48,678 nt of DNA, from NCBI GenBank assembly GCA_964453435.1, contig CAYVQZ010000043.1:1-48678 (forward strand). The letters are read 5' to 3'. Below, piece after piece: positions 1 to 8,315 of the stretch (within the stretch, counting starts at the first letter, position 1; every line of letters begins with the position of its first letter). This DNA comes from CAYVQZ01 sp964453435. Lineage in GTDB: Bacteria > Abyssobacteria > SURF-5. Below the pieces are notes generated by a model, which saw only the letters and a program-made list of their open reading frames with translations, did not search any database and was not told the origin of the DNA. Both the position numbers and the translations under genes were made by a program.

Positions 1-950
1 CGCTCCACCCGGCAAGCCTCGACGCCAGGCGTATCGTGCAGTTCCTCAAGCCAATGCTGATCGGGCAAAATCCGCTCGACCGCGAACGCATCTATCAGAC
101 GATGTGTCTGAGGCGAGAGCAGGCGGGCCCGAATACGATCTGCGCCGTCGACATCGCTCTGTGGGACCTCGCCGGCAAGCGCGCCGGACTGCCTGTCCAC
201 AGCCTGGTCGGAACTTTTCGCGAGAAGATACCGGTGTACGCAAGTTCGGAACAGCACCCGACCGTAGAGGGGTACGTGGAACAAGCGCTCGCCGTAAAGG
301 CGGCGGGCTACCACGGCTACAAGCTGCATCCGAATGGGCGGTGGCGTGAAGACATCGCCGCATGCGAGGCGGTCCGCAAAGCGGTGGGCGACGATTTCAC
401 GCTGATGCTCGACTCGCGCGCGAGTTACGATATTGGCGAAGCTATCAGAGTCGGCCGCGCCATCGAGGAACTCGGCTTTTTGTGGTACGAAGACCCGATG
501 CCCTACAACGATATCTACAACTATCAGAAGCTTGTGCAGAAGCTCGATATTCCGGTCATGGCGACCGAGTTTCCGCCCGGCTGGCTCGATCAGTATGCGG
601 CATGGATTATGAACCGCGCCACCGACATAGTGCGGGGCGACGTGATGCTCAAAGGCGGCATCACGACGCTGCTGAAAATCGCTCACCTCGCCGAAGCCTT
701 CGACATGAAGCTCGAGATACATCACGGTTCGAACGCGCTCAACGATGTCGCGAACCTCCACGTGCAGATGGCCATCAAGAACACAACCTACATGGAGGTG
801 TTGCTGCCGCACGAGGCATGGTGGTACGGCCTTGTCGAAGACATTCATATCGACAAAGCCGGCTTCGCTCACGCTCCCACAAAGCCCGGGCTCGGCTACG
901 ATGTGAACATGGAGCTTGTGGAGCGCATGAAAATCGACATATTAAAATAG
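1..950 (+). CDS. Mandelate racemase/muconate lactonizing enzyme family protein (5' truncated by window)
   Basis: The reading frame is open from the first complete codon at position 3, so the true start lies upstream of the window; the GTG at 36 is probably internal. It is the C-terminal barrel of an enolase-superfamily enzyme, a group that abstracts a proton next to a carboxylate, usually in sugar-acid dehydration, racemisation or cycloisomerisation. Visible family features are the YKLHP segment on the second barrel strand (general-base lysine), and the three metal-ligand strands MLDSR, WYEDPMP and ATEFP (Asp-Glu-Glu), followed by an HHGSN segment. The substrate cannot be told from sequence. 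The next gene is 500 bases away, so it is probably last in its operon. The family is sure; the specific activity is unknown. Confidence 0.85.
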   Translation, partial: LHPASLDARRIVQFLKPMLIGQNPLDRERIYQTMCLRREQAGPNTICAVDIALWDLAGKRAGLPVHSLVGTFREKIPVYASSEQHPTVEGYVEQALAVKAAGYHGYKLHPNGRWREDIAACEAVRKAVGDDFTLMLDSRASYDIGEAIRVGRAIEELGFLWYEDPMPYNDIYNYQKLVQKLDIPVMATEFPPGWLDQYAAWIMNRATDIVRGDVMLKGGITTLLKIAHLAEAFDMKLEIHHGSNALNDVANLHVQMAIKNTTYMEVLLPHEAWWYGLVEDIHIDKAGFAHAPTKPGLGYDVNMELVERMKIDILK

Positions 951-1110
951 GCGGCGCCGACAGCAAAGCCGTGGCCGCCCGGAAGAGTAATGCGCTCGGG
1001 TCTCGTTACCGCCGGCGCGCCGTGACGCCCCGAACTTCATCTCCCCTTTCGCAAAGGGATGCAGGACTGTGTTTCGCGATTTCCCGAGTCGCCCTTTGAG
1101 TTGCTCGCTT

Positions 1111-1240
1111 CGCGGGCGGTCCGCCAATCTATCCCGCAGATCACGGGCTACGTGTGGTTCGCTCAGCGAGGGAATGGCTGGATTCCCCGGTCCAGTCAGG
1201 CAATGACAGAGAGGCGGCGATTCTGTAATTGGGCACGGCT
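1111..1240 (+). repeat. Dispersed intergenic repeat R1, copy a
   Basis: This noncoding stretch shares a colinear series of words with 8316-8444, 9500-9598 and, inverted, 7196-7316. The order is TCCGCCAATCT, a CCGC-rich word, TTCGCTCAGCGA, ATGGCTGGATTCCCCGG, an AATGACAGAGAG word, then TGTAATTGGGCACGGC. The rest of the interval 951-1455 holds no gene that I can support. A weak -10-like TATAGT lies at 1414, upstream of sixA. Confidence 0.7.
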
Positions 1241-1455
1241 TCCTGCGTTCGTGTTTCGGCAGAAACCGCAATTATTTGACAGATTCACGGTCCCTTACGC
1301 TGAAAGCGGGGGGTTCGTCGATTGACGGACATCTCCGAAGCGCGGCAAACGCGATTGAAGAGTTCGAGACGACTTGCGCTTTACCACACCTAGCATCGTC
1401 CATCGCAACTCATTATAGTAAAGATATATTGCAGCCAAACCACGGGAGGAGACCT

Positions 1456-1920
1456 ATGCGATTGTATCTTGTCCAGCATGGGAAGGCGATGCCGAAGGAT
1501 GCAAACCCCGACCGGCCGCTCACGGAAGAAGGCCGCCGGGATGTCGAGAAGGTCGCCCGCCTTCTTCAGTCATCGAGTCTGCGAGTGGAGGCGATATATC
1601 ACAGCGGAAAAACGCGCGCGGCACAGACGGCGGAGATTTTGGGACGTGCCGTCACGTCTGAAAAGGGTGTCGTTTCGAAGGACGGGCTGGCGCCGAACGA
1701 CCCGGCGGAGCCGATACGAGAAGAGTTGGAATCGGCGGGTAAAGACGCGATGATTGTCGGACACCTTCCGTTTGTCGGTAAGCTGGCGTCGGCGGTGATC
1801 GCGGGCAATGAAGATGCGGAAGCCGTTCTGTTCAGTCAGGGCGGAATCGTCTGCATTGAAAAACCAGAAGGCAGGAATGGGGCCGTCGCCTGGATGTTGA
1901 TACCCGACCTGTTGGCATGA
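1456..1920 (+). CDS. sixA: SixA-type phosphohistidine phosphatase
   Basis: This is a 154-residue member of the histidine phosphatase (phosphoglycerate mutase-like) superfamily, the usual size for SixA, which removes phosphate from phosphohistidine on phosphorelay proteins. The N-terminal motif is LVQHGKA, with Gln replacing the usual Arg before the catalytic His. The second conserved His is in MIVGHLPF near residue 104, and the NPDRPLTEEGR segment is typical of SixA. The ATG at 1456 was chosen because GGGAGGAG stands just upstream and the protein then starts at the domain edge; the frame is open further upstream without homology. It overlaps the next gene by four bases (ATGA), implying translational coupling. 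The cytoplasmic target is not evident from context. Confidence 0.85.
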   Translation: MRLYLVQHGKAMPKDANPDRPLTEEGRRDVEKVARLLQSSSLRVEAIYHSGKTRAAQTAEILGRAVTSEKGVVSKDGLAPNDPAEPIREELESAGKDAMIVGHLPFVGKLASAVIAGNEDAEAVLFSQGGIVCIEKPEGRNGAVAWMLIPDLLA

Positions 1921-2504
1921 ACCGGAGCGCAAGCGAAAGGCCGACGTTGTGGACGCTCGGGCACTCGACGCGAACGTGGGATGAATTCCTTTCATTGCTC
2001 GACGAGTTCCGAATCGAAACAATTGTCGATGTGCGTCGTTTTCCGAGTTCCCGCAAGTTCCCGCATTTCAACCGCTCGCCGCTCGAGAAGAATCTGAGAG
2101 AGCATGGAGTGCGTTACGTATGGCTCGAGGCGCTCGGCGGCCGGCGGCATGGCCGGAAAACGGAGGGTTCCCTCAACACCGCTTTCCGGAGCCGGGGATT
2201 CCGGAACTATGCCGATTATATGCTGACGGATGAATTCCGTGAGGGCGCCGAGGTTGTGCTGGCGGAAGCGGCAGAAAGACGAACCGTCGTACTGTGCGCC
2301 GAGAAACTCTACTGGAATTGTCATCGGCGGCTGTTGAGCGACTACCTCGCGGCTCAGGGCTTCCCGGTCGAGCATATACAAGACAGTGGAGAAGCAGTCC
2401 CCCATGTGATGAGCCCGGGCTGCACGGTTACGGATAACAACGCGGTGATATATCCGGGGGACGGGGAAGGGGGCGAGCTTTTCGAAAAAAACTCTCAGAC
2501 CTAG
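1917..2504 (+). CDS. DUF488 domain-containing protein
   Basis: A 195-residue protein matching the DUF488 family from end to end. It has the opening LWTLGHSTR, the IVDVRRFPSSRKFPHF segment, and the strongly conserved VLCAEKLYWNCHRRLL motif near residues 122-137, whose Cys and His residues are the family hallmark. The molecular function is not established. It starts inside the sixA stop codon (ATGA overlap), so the two are probably made together. Its end runs close to the convergent gene that ends at 2526, leaving about 20 bases between them. Confidence 0.85.
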   Translation: MNRSASERPTLWTLGHSTRTWDEFLSLLDEFRIETIVDVRRFPSSRKFPHFNRSPLEKNLREHGVRYVWLEALGGRRHGRKTEGSLNTAFRSRGFRNYADYMLTDEFREGAEVVLAEAAERRTVVLCAEKLYWNCHRRLLSDYLAAQGFPVEHIQDSGEAVPHVMSPGCTVTDNNAVIYPGDGEGGELFEKNSQT

Positions 2505-2525
2505 TCGCACGGGATTTTGAAGCGG

Positions 2526-3131
2526 CTACACCATTTCACTCAAGATGTTTCTGATCCGCTCCGTGTTTCCGATTCCGCATGCGCACGGCTTCACCAGAAG
2601 CTCGGCCCCCTGTTCCGGCGTGAGCTTGCCCTTCCGAATCTTTTTCACCACCGAATGAACGAGGCTGGGCGATATCAGCGAGTGCCCGCACTGCGTCACT
2701 ATTTCCAGGATCTTATCGCCCGGCGCGCGCTCCGTTTTCCCGAACAACCCCAAAGACATGTGGTAGGTGTGCTCTTTGAGTCCGGCGCATCTGCATACAT
2801 CGCGAACGTCGTTGAAAAGGCCTGACAAAACGACGGATATTCCCAATTTCTTCGACTTGATTTCTTCGACCAGTTTGCGCACATCCTCTTTTTCGGCAAA
2901 CACGGCGGTGATGATCCCGGTCATCGGCGCCATCAGAACAACCGATTCGGGATCCAAACCCAGAGGCTTGCCAATAAAATTGACCGGCTTGTATTTCAGG
3001 ACGGTCTCTGCGAGCGCCTTCATCTCTTCGGTTTTCTCAGGCTTATTCGGGCGATGCGTCATCGCGAGGACAACAATTTCCTCGCCCGGTCGAGTGTCCG
3101 ACAACCCTGTTCTGTTCAGCGTATGTGTCAT
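2526..3131 (-). CDS. Conserved protein of unknown function, partner of the adjacent ferredoxin-domain gene
   Basis: A 201-residue soluble protein that I do not recognise by family name. Clustered cysteines stand out: CRCAG near residue 113, QCGHS near 147 and CACG near 183, which could bind metal or a cofactor. There is no signal peptide or membrane segment. Its ATG overlaps the stop of the upstream gene 3128-3850 by four bases, so the pair is translationally coupled and probably forms one complex. A promoter at 3877-3906 would drive both. The redox link is inferred from the partner's two [4Fe-4S] motifs. Confidence 0.75.
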   Translation of the reverse strand: MTHTLNRTGLSDTRPGEEIVVLAMTHRPNKPEKTEEMKALAETVLKYKPVNFIGKPLGLDPESVVLMAPMTGIITAVFAEKEDVRKLVEEIKSKKLGISVVLSGLFNDVRDVCRCAGLKEHTYHMSLGLFGKTERAPGDKILEIVTQCGHSLISPSLVHSVVKKIRKGKLTPEQGAELLVKPCACGIGNTERIRNILSEMV

Positions 3132-3850
3132 GCTTCCTCCTGAACGAGCGCCATGCCGATGTTAACTTTTCCGTTGGGATACGGCTGTTTCCCGAGTTCT
3201 TTGAGTTTTTGCAGAAAAGGGGAATTACCGTCATCGTCCGCCCGGGATATCGCGCTCATGGTTACAACACAATCGACCTCGGAATTCAAAAACCGGCTCA
3301 TTTCATCGATGAACTCGGGCGCCGTCTCCTCCGAAACCATAACTTCCACGATGACGCTGAGCACTTTCTCGCCCAGCGCCTCCGGTCTTAAGGCGCCCCT
3401 CTTCCGGTCAATTATCAGCGGAATCACCGGATTGTCTGCAGCAAACTCGGCGTCCATCGAGGTTACCTTTTTGACAACCTTCTCGAGGTCCCTCAGGTAC
3501 GCTCCGCCGACCGGCCGCCCCAACTCAATGGAGAAACCGACCTTTCCGCGCGGAAAATGGTCCGTGACATCGTTCGTCTTCATTTCCTCGGTTCCGCGGC
3601 CGGCGACGCCGGTGCTCTCGTGAGTCTGAACCGGATCGGAAAAAACGGCCCTGATAATGCGAGGATATGGGATTTCATCCACTTGTTTGATAGCGTCCTC
3701 GGGACAAATCCCGAACCGCCGACACACGCCGCATTCGACACATGACTCGTAGTCGATGGTCACGGTTTTATCCTTCAATCGTATAGCTCCCATCGGACAG
3801 ACCGGCATGCAATCGAGGCATTTTTCGCACAAATTCTGGTCGATATACAT
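3128..3850 (-). CDS. 4Fe-4S ferredoxin-domain protein with unknown C-terminal domain
   Basis: A 240-residue protein. Residues 1-55 are a bacterial-type ferredoxin with two cysteine sets: CEKCLDCMPVCP (C8, C11, C14, C18) and CVECGVCRRFGICP. The latter has an enlarged last spacing, C-x2-C-x2-C-x5-C. Residues 70-240 form a domain I do not recognise, with a GRGTEEMKTNDVT segment. The second cluster may therefore be a 3Fe or modified 4Fe site. AGGAG precedes the ATG by about 12 bases. It is first in a two-gene operon with 2526-3131. Electron transfer is the family expectation for the N-terminus; the substrate is unknown. Confidence 0.8.
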   Translation of the reverse strand: MYIDQNLCEKCLDCMPVCPMGAIRLKDKTVTIDYESCVECGVCRRFGICPEDAIKQVDEIPYPRIIRAVFSDPVQTHESTGVAGRGTEEMKTNDVTDHFPRGKVGFSIELGRPVGGAYLRDLEKVVKKVTSMDAEFAADNPVIPLIIDRKRGALRPEALGEKVLSVIVEVMVSEETAPEFIDEMSRFLNSEVDCVVTMSAISRADDDGNSPFLQKLKELGKQPYPNGKVNIGMALVQEEA

Positions 3851-3876
3851 GAATCGCCTTTTCTCCTTTCGAAGCC

Positions 3877-3906
3877 ATTTTAATCCAGCGCCTCGTTCCG
3901 TGTCCA
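3877..3906 (-). promoter_or_regulatory. Candidate sigma-70 promoter for the ferredoxin-like pair
   Basis: On the minus strand TGGACA (3901-3906) is followed after 18 bases by TAAAAT (3877-3882), about 27 bases before the ATG at 3850. Each box is one base off consensus. It diverges from the aldolase promoter 36 bases away. Confidence 0.5.
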
Positions 3907-3941
3907 GTGGTCATTGCGTTCAGACAATCGCGCAGCGCGCA

Positions 3942-3970
3942 TTGACACTCGTATTTCACGGCGTTATAAT
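3942..3970 (+). promoter_or_regulatory. Consensus sigma-70 promoter for the class II aldolase
   Basis: TTGACA (3942-3947), a 17-base spacer and TATAAT (3965-3970) match the full sigma-70 consensus. Transcription would start near 3977, giving a leader of about 84 bases before the ATG at 4061. This is the strongest promoter visible in the window and implies high constitutive expression. Confidence 0.85.
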
Positions 3971-4060
3971 TTGAAATGGCATGGAAAAAATCACACCGAA
4001 AATTCGACAGAAACCGAAGATAACCATGGTCTGCTGGCAAAGCGAAGGGGAGGAAAGAAG

Positions 4061-5473
4061 ATGAGTTCTGTTACCCTGCACAAGAGCGCCGATGCTCTGA
4101 AGCCGGCGCTGAAAGGCGTCGCGTCTCTGACCGACGGGAAATTGAAGATCGGCAATCAGTCCGCTTTTCGAAAACTTGCCTATGAACTCGTTTACAATTC
4201 CATATTTAGCGCCGACACGGATGTGCGGGGACTTTGTAGCTGGCTGGTACGGGCCGGCGCCGCCGCCTGTGGGATACTGCCAGCCAGTATTCATGATTTG
4301 TACCTTGCCCGCGGACGAGGAAACTGCGGCGGTTTCACCGTTCCGGCGATCAACATTCGGGGCCTGACCTTCGATGTCGCAACCACGGTATTTAACGCCG
4401 CTCTCGCCAACAAATCCGGCCCGTTCATCTTTGAGATCGCTCGTTCCGAAATCGGTTACACGGAGCAGCGACCTTCGGAATACGCGACTGCGGTGCTCGG
4501 CGCGGCGCTTGCCACGGGGTTCGCCGGACCGGTATTCATTCAGGGCGACCATTTTCAGGTGAGCGCAAAAAAATACAAGGCCTCTTCGGACACTGAGCTC
4601 GGTACGATACGCGACCTGATTGTCGAGGCGATCGATGCCGGTTTTTACAATATAGACATTGACGCATCCACGCTCGTCGACCTGAGCAAGCCCGCCGAAG
4701 AGGTGCAGCAGGAGACGAACGCCGCTCTCACGCACGAATTTACCGTGTTTATCCGTGAGCGGGAACCAGAGGGTGTCACTATCTCGATTGGCGGTGAAAT
4801 CGGAGAGGTCGGCAGCGAGAACAGCACTGTCGAGGACCTTCGCGGATTCATGTCCAACTACAACAAGAAACTGCAGAAAAGTTCGGGGGATACACCGGGT
4901 ATCAGTAAAATAAGCGTTCAGACGGGCACCACGCACGGGGGCGTGCCGCTGCCCGACGGGACCATTGCGGAGGCCAACGTGGACTTCGACACTCTCGAAA
5001 AACTTTCAAAGGTCTCCCGCGACGAATATGGAATGGCCGGCGCCGTTCAGCATGGGGCGTCGACGCTGCCCGACGAGGCGTTCCACCTGTTCAAAGAGAA
5101 GGAAACGGCGGAGATTCATCTGGCCACCGGTTTTCAAAACATCATTTACGACCATGCCGCATTCCCGGAAGACTTGAGGAAGACTGTTTACAGCCATCTT
5201 TCCAAGGAACATTCGAACGAGCGCAAAGAGGGTCAGACAGACGAGCAGTTTATCTATAAGACGAGGAAAAAGGGGTTCGGCCCATTTAAGAAACAGATGT
5301 GGGACCTCCCGTCCGACGTGAAGCGGCCTATCTGCGAGAAACTGCAGCAACAGTTTGATTTCCTTTTCAAGCAATTGGGTGTGCCGAACACGGACGATTT
5401 GACCAGGAAGTTCATCAGGCCGAAAGAAGCGAGGGTTGTTGCGCCCAAAAATGCCGAAGCTGTCCTGGGTTGA
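4061..5473 (+). CDS. Class II (zinc) fructose-bisphosphate aldolase-like protein, long form
   Basis: A 470-residue class II aldolase-family protein; these cleave or form ketose bisphosphates with a divalent metal. Candidate metal and catalytic residues are D163 and H164 in QGDHFQ, E246 in GGEIGE, H292 in TGTTHGG and H331 in VQHGAST. It is about 110-150 residues longer than the common FbaA/GatY enzymes, with an extended N-terminus and a charged C-terminal region after residue 360. The ATG at 4061 was chosen for the GGGAGGAAAGAAG upstream; the frame is open back to 3914 but that part precedes the promoter start site. A small zinc-motif gene overlaps its stop, and phosphofructokinase lies convergent nearby, so a glycolytic role is likely. 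A tagatose-type substrate cannot be excluded. Confidence 0.8.
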   Translation: MSSVTLHKSADALKPALKGVASLTDGKLKIGNQSAFRKLAYELVYNSIFSADTDVRGLCSWLVRAGAAACGILPASIHDLYLARGRGNCGGFTVPAINIRGLTFDVATTVFNAALANKSGPFIFEIARSEIGYTEQRPSEYATAVLGAALATGFAGPVFIQGDHFQVSAKKYKASSDTELGTIRDLIVEAIDAGFYNIDIDASTLVDLSKPAEEVQQETNAALTHEFTVFIREREPEGVTISIGGEIGEVGSENSTVEDLRGFMSNYNKKLQKSSGDTPGISKISVQTGTTHGGVPLPDGTIAEANVDFDTLEKLSKVSRDEYGMAGAVQHGASTLPDEAFHLFKEKETAEIHLATGFQNIIYDHAAFPEDLRKTVYSHLSKEHSNERKEGQTDEQFIYKTRKKGFGPFKKQMWDLPSDVKRPICEKLQQQFDFLFKQLGVPNTDDLTRKFIRPKEARVVAPKNAEAVLG

Positions 5474-5694
5474 TAGTGCAAAGATACCGGCAGATGCAGT
5501 GCCCAAAGCATCCGGACCTTCCGGCGCGCTTCAAGTGTGAAAAATTTGAGGTAAGAATGTGCGAACGCTGCATGGAGTGCCGCAGTCCAGAGCTCTATTG
5601 CAAGTTCCGCCAGCACTGTGTCATCTGGGAGTTGCTCGAAGAGGAGAGAAAGAGCGGCTCGCCGGAAGAAGAATCCGACGAACGAGCCCGTTGA
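5470..5694 (+). CDS. Small cysteine/histidine-rich, probable zinc-binding protein
   Basis: A 74-residue frame with Cys/His spacing reminiscent of a B-box or treble-clef zinc site: CPKH, then FKCEKF, MCERCMEC, LYCKF and QHC, followed by an acidic tail. The start is uncertain: TTG at 5470 overlaps the aldolase stop by four bases, and an ATG at 5494 is the alternative; neither has a strong ribosome site. It appears translationally coupled to the aldolase gene. No function is assigned. Confidence 0.55.
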   Translation: MIVQRYRQMQCPKHPDLPARFKCEKFEVRMCERCMECRSPELYCKFRQHCVIWELLEEERKSGSPEEESDERAR

Positions 5695-5744
5695 TATCCG
5701 CGCAGATTGGTCGGAGCCGTCATGGCTCTCAGTGAACCCGTCCC

Positions 5745-5850
5745 GCAATCGTCCATTGCGCCGAAAAGCCGGCGCAGGGGTTATCGGCGGACACCATGCC
5801 GCACGATGTCTCCCAATAACCCGTACCAGCAACCCCGGAATGTGCTCTCA
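5745..5850. repeat. Hairpin repeat R2, copy a, in the convergent gap before phosphofructokinase
   Basis: The core 5778-5822 is an imperfect hairpin: GGGTTATCGGCGGACA pairs with TGTCTCCCAATAACCC (13 of 16 positions) around CCATGCCGCACGA. A homologous copy lies at 20942-21035, with similarity running from a CCCGC word upstream to CTCAG downstream. Lying between two convergent genes, it may act as a bidirectional terminator, though there is no T-run. The interval 5695-5847 contains nothing else. Confidence 0.65.
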
Positions 5851-6945
5851 GTCTCCAAAGACTGTTCCGACCGCCCGCGCCGTGGCCAGCAACTGTGAGT
5901 CGATCGGAACCAGCTTGAGTTTTTCCGCTGCTTCCTCTATTGGCACCGACACGATATCGTCTCCACGCAAGCAGACCATACGGCCGAAATTCCCCCTGCT
6001 CACCAGGTCGACCGCGCCGACGCCGTATCTGGTTGCAAGAACCCTGTCGAACGCCGTCGGAGAACCGCCCCGCTGAACGTGGCCGAGAATCGTCACGCGC
6101 GTCTCGACCCTGGTGGCCTTCTCGATCTGGTCTCCCACGACTTTCCCGATTCCTCCGAGCCTGATGGGATCGGGGCTGTCGGCGACTATTTGCTGCACCA
6201 CCCTCTGGCCGCCAACCGGTTTCGCCCCCTCGGCGACGACGACGATGCTGAAGAGTTTTCCCCAGCCTGCACGCTCCCGCACGGCGCCTATCAGCTTCTC
6301 CATGTCGTACGGAATTTCCGGAATCAAAATAATGTCGCCCCCGCCCGCCATGCCGGAGCGCAGGGCCAACCAGCCGGCATACCGTCCCATAACCTCGACG
6401 ACCATCACTCGATGATGTGATTGGCCGGTCGTGTGGAGCTTGTCGATGGCGTCTGTCGCCGTTGCCACAGCGGAATCGTGGCCAAACGTAATGTCGGTGC
6501 CCGATAGATCATTATCGATTGTTTTGGGAACGCCCACGACCGGCAGTCCCATGTCGAACAGCCTCTTCGCAATGCTCATCGTGCCGTCGCCGCCGATACA
6601 CACCAGGGCGTTCAACTCCAACTCCTCAATGTAGGAAACGACCTCCTTTGACTTGTCGGAATATGTGAATTCGCCGTCCATCTGGAGCTCCGCCCATCGG
6701 AAGGGGTCGGCCTTATTGGACGTTCCGAGGATAGTGCCGCCAACGTTTAGAATATTGGAGACGCTCTTGTTCGTCAGTTCAACGCAATCGCGCACGACAA
6801 GACCGGCAAACCCATCGCGGAATCCTATCACTTTCCACTCGTGGTCGAACATCGCAGCCTTCGCCACTCCACGTATCACCGCATTAATGCCCGGACAGTC
6901 ACCACCACCCGTGAGAATACCGATGGTTTTTCTCCTAGCCGCCAT
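5848..6945 (-). CDS. pfkA: 6-phosphofructokinase, group III-like (Gly/Lys phosphodonor signature)
   Basis: A 365-residue phosphofructokinase that phosphorylates fructose 6-phosphate. Motifs: GILTGGGDCPGINAVIRG at the N-terminus, CIGGDGTMSIA, and PKTIDNDLSGTD with the catalytic TIDND, then the effector/substrate segment LGHVQRGGSPTAFDR. At the two positions that track phosphoryl donor in this family it has Gly (GGDGT, ATP-like) and Lys (PKTIDND, PPi-like). That mixed state occurs in both ATP- and PPi-dependent members, so the donor is unresolved. The ATG at 6945 is preferred over one 36 bases upstream because AAAGGAG sits eight bases before it. It is transcribed towards the aldolase gene. Confidence 0.9.
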   Translation of the reverse strand: MAARRKTIGILTGGGDCPGINAVIRGVAKAAMFDHEWKVIGFRDGFAGLVVRDCVELTNKSVSNILNVGGTILGTSNKADPFRWAELQMDGEFTYSDKSKEVVSYIEELELNALVCIGGDGTMSIAKRLFDMGLPVVGVPKTIDNDLSGTDITFGHDSAVATATDAIDKLHTTGQSHHRVMVVEVMGRYAGWLALRSGMAGGGDIILIPEIPYDMEKLIGAVRERAGWGKLFSIVVVAEGAKPVGGQRVVQQIVADSPDPIRLGGIGKVVGDQIEKATRVETRVTILGHVQRGGSPTAFDRVLATRYGVGAVDLVSRGNFGRMVCLRGDDIVSVPIEEAAEKLKLVPIDSQLLATARAVGTVFGD

Positions 6946-7195
6946 CCGCTTTCTCCTTTGCTCATTGATTTCGGGTTCCACAACCAGCAGGTTCCCTCAG
7001 ATTGTAGCATTTCTCAACCGGAAAAAGAAGAACATCAGTCCGAACGGATTTTCTTCAGTCGAGTCCCAAAGATGAATCCGCCGATAAATGCCGGATGGCA
7101 AAGGTAATCGTCAGCCGCATCCGCCTATGAGACCATTGCAAGACAGCCTCTATTGCAAATGATCAGGCCACTTGTCTCCTGGCACATTCGACACA

Positions 7196-7316
7196 TTGTC
7201 ATCCTGGGCAGGGGGAATGTATCCGCACATGGTTTCCGCATCCCCCGGCGAATCCAGTCATTTCTCCGCCAAGCGAATCGCGCGCTGCACGTGACTCGGG
7301 GGATAGATTGGCCATT
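7196..7316 (-). repeat. Dispersed intergenic repeat R1, copy b (inverted)
   Basis: Read on the minus strand it repeats the R1 word order: CCAATCTATCCCCCGAGTCACG, TTCGCTTGGCGGAGAAATGA, CTGGATTCGCCGGGGG, then a CCAGGATGACAATG word. The rest of the interval 6946-7369 shows no gene that I can support. Confidence 0.6.
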
Positions 7317-7369
7317 GGTAAACTGCCTCGAAGCATGCATTGCCCAATCGTGGGTTGGAAAACTTTCTT

Positions 7370-7398
7370 TTGACACGACCGAGAAATGAGGTTAGAAT
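7370..7398 (+). promoter_or_regulatory. Sigma-70 promoter for the phosphoesterase gene
   Basis: TTGACA (7370-7375), a 17-base spacer and TAGAAT (7393-7398) give 11 of 12 consensus bases. The predicted start near 7405 leaves only 12 bases before the ATG at 7417 and 33 before the in-frame ATG at 7438, which bears on start choice. Confidence 0.7.
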
Positions 7399-7416
7399 TT
7401 GTAGCGGGTATTCTTT

Positions 7417-8046
7417 ATGAAAAGAAACGGGATTTGCATGCTGATCGGTATTCTTGCAGATAGCCATGGCGGGGTGGCCCAGCTTCGGGAAGGTATTCGG
7501 GAGTTGCGCCGGCGAAATGCTGACATGCTCATCCACCTTGGCGATATGACGGATACGCTGAAACCGGAGACAACGAATGAATGCGCGGAGATCTTGGTCC
7601 GGAACAAGGTCGGCGGAGTGCTTGGCAACCACGAGTACTCGCTGGTCATGCACCACTTCAAGAGGTATCCGGAACGATTCTCGGAATCCACGCGGAAATA
7701 CGTTTCGTCTCTTCCCCGGACCATCGAGATTCAGGACGTTTGTTTCACCCATTTTTCCCCTGACGGCGGGGTTTACGGCTTGTTTGCGTCAACCGACGAA
7801 GACAGCTATGCCGAAACGTTGCGAAATTCCCGGTGGCGAATATTAATAAATGGACATTCGCACGACCCCCGCATCTATTGCCAGTCGAACGGAATTATCA
7901 AAAACGTCGCCCTCCGTGTGGGCAGACCTTTCCGACTTGCCGAAGGTGACCGCTACATTCTCACATGCGGAGCGCTTGAGGACTGGTATTGCGCCTTGTT
8001 CGCCCTCGAACCGGAAATTTTCGAGGTTGTCAGGATTACCAGATAG
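7417..8046 (+). CDS. YfcE/MJ0936-type metallophosphoesterase
   Basis: A calcineurin-like phosphoesterase of up to 209 residues, a dinuclear-metal phosphodiesterase or phosphatase. All four family blocks are present: ADSHGG (DxH), HLGDMTD (GDxxD), VLGNHE (GNH) and NGHSHDP (GHxH). The substrate is unknown; relatives act on cyclic nucleotides, nucleotides or model diesters. The first ATG (7417) lies only about 12 bases after the predicted transcription start, so the ATG at 7438, giving a start immediately before the domain, is a good alternative. Neither has a clear Shine-Dalgarno sequence. It is a single-gene unit with its own promoter and a likely terminator at 8097. Confidence 0.85.
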   Translation: MKRNGICMLIGILADSHGGVAQLREGIRELRRRNADMLIHLGDMTDTLKPETTNECAEILVRNKVGGVLGNHEYSLVMHHFKRYPERFSESTRKYVSSLPRTIEIQDVCFTHFSPDGGVYGLFASTDEDSYAETLRNSRWRILINGHSHDPRIYCQSNGIIKNVALRVGRPFRLAEGDRYILTCGALEDWYCALFALEPEIFEVVRITR

Positions 8047-8096
8047 CTCTTGTTCTGCAGCCTCTGTTTGACCCGTTGCCGTGGTTAACTACCGGG

Positions 8097-8114
8097 AACC
8101 CGAATTTTCGGGTT
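8097..8114 (+). terminator. Possible rho-independent terminator after the phosphoesterase
   Basis: AACCCGA (8097-8103) pairs with TCGGGTT (8108-8114) around a four-base loop, followed by TCGTTT. It lies 50 bases beyond the stop. The T-tract is interrupted, so confidence is moderate. Further intergenic DNA to 8998 contains only repeats. Confidence 0.45.
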
Positions 8115-8315
8115 TCGTTTCCCCGGAATTCGCGAAGGCGCCTTCCACCTTATTCGTTTCTCTCCCTGTAAACCCGAATTTTTCTCGGCAGTCCAGCCCG
8201 TAATGTCTGGTACCTCGCGCCGCCGGTGACAAAAGAGAGGGTATGCGGTGTTTTTGGGCTAATCCCACCGGCAATTCGTTTTGCATCTTTGTATCAGGCA
8301 GGATGAGCTGGCTTC

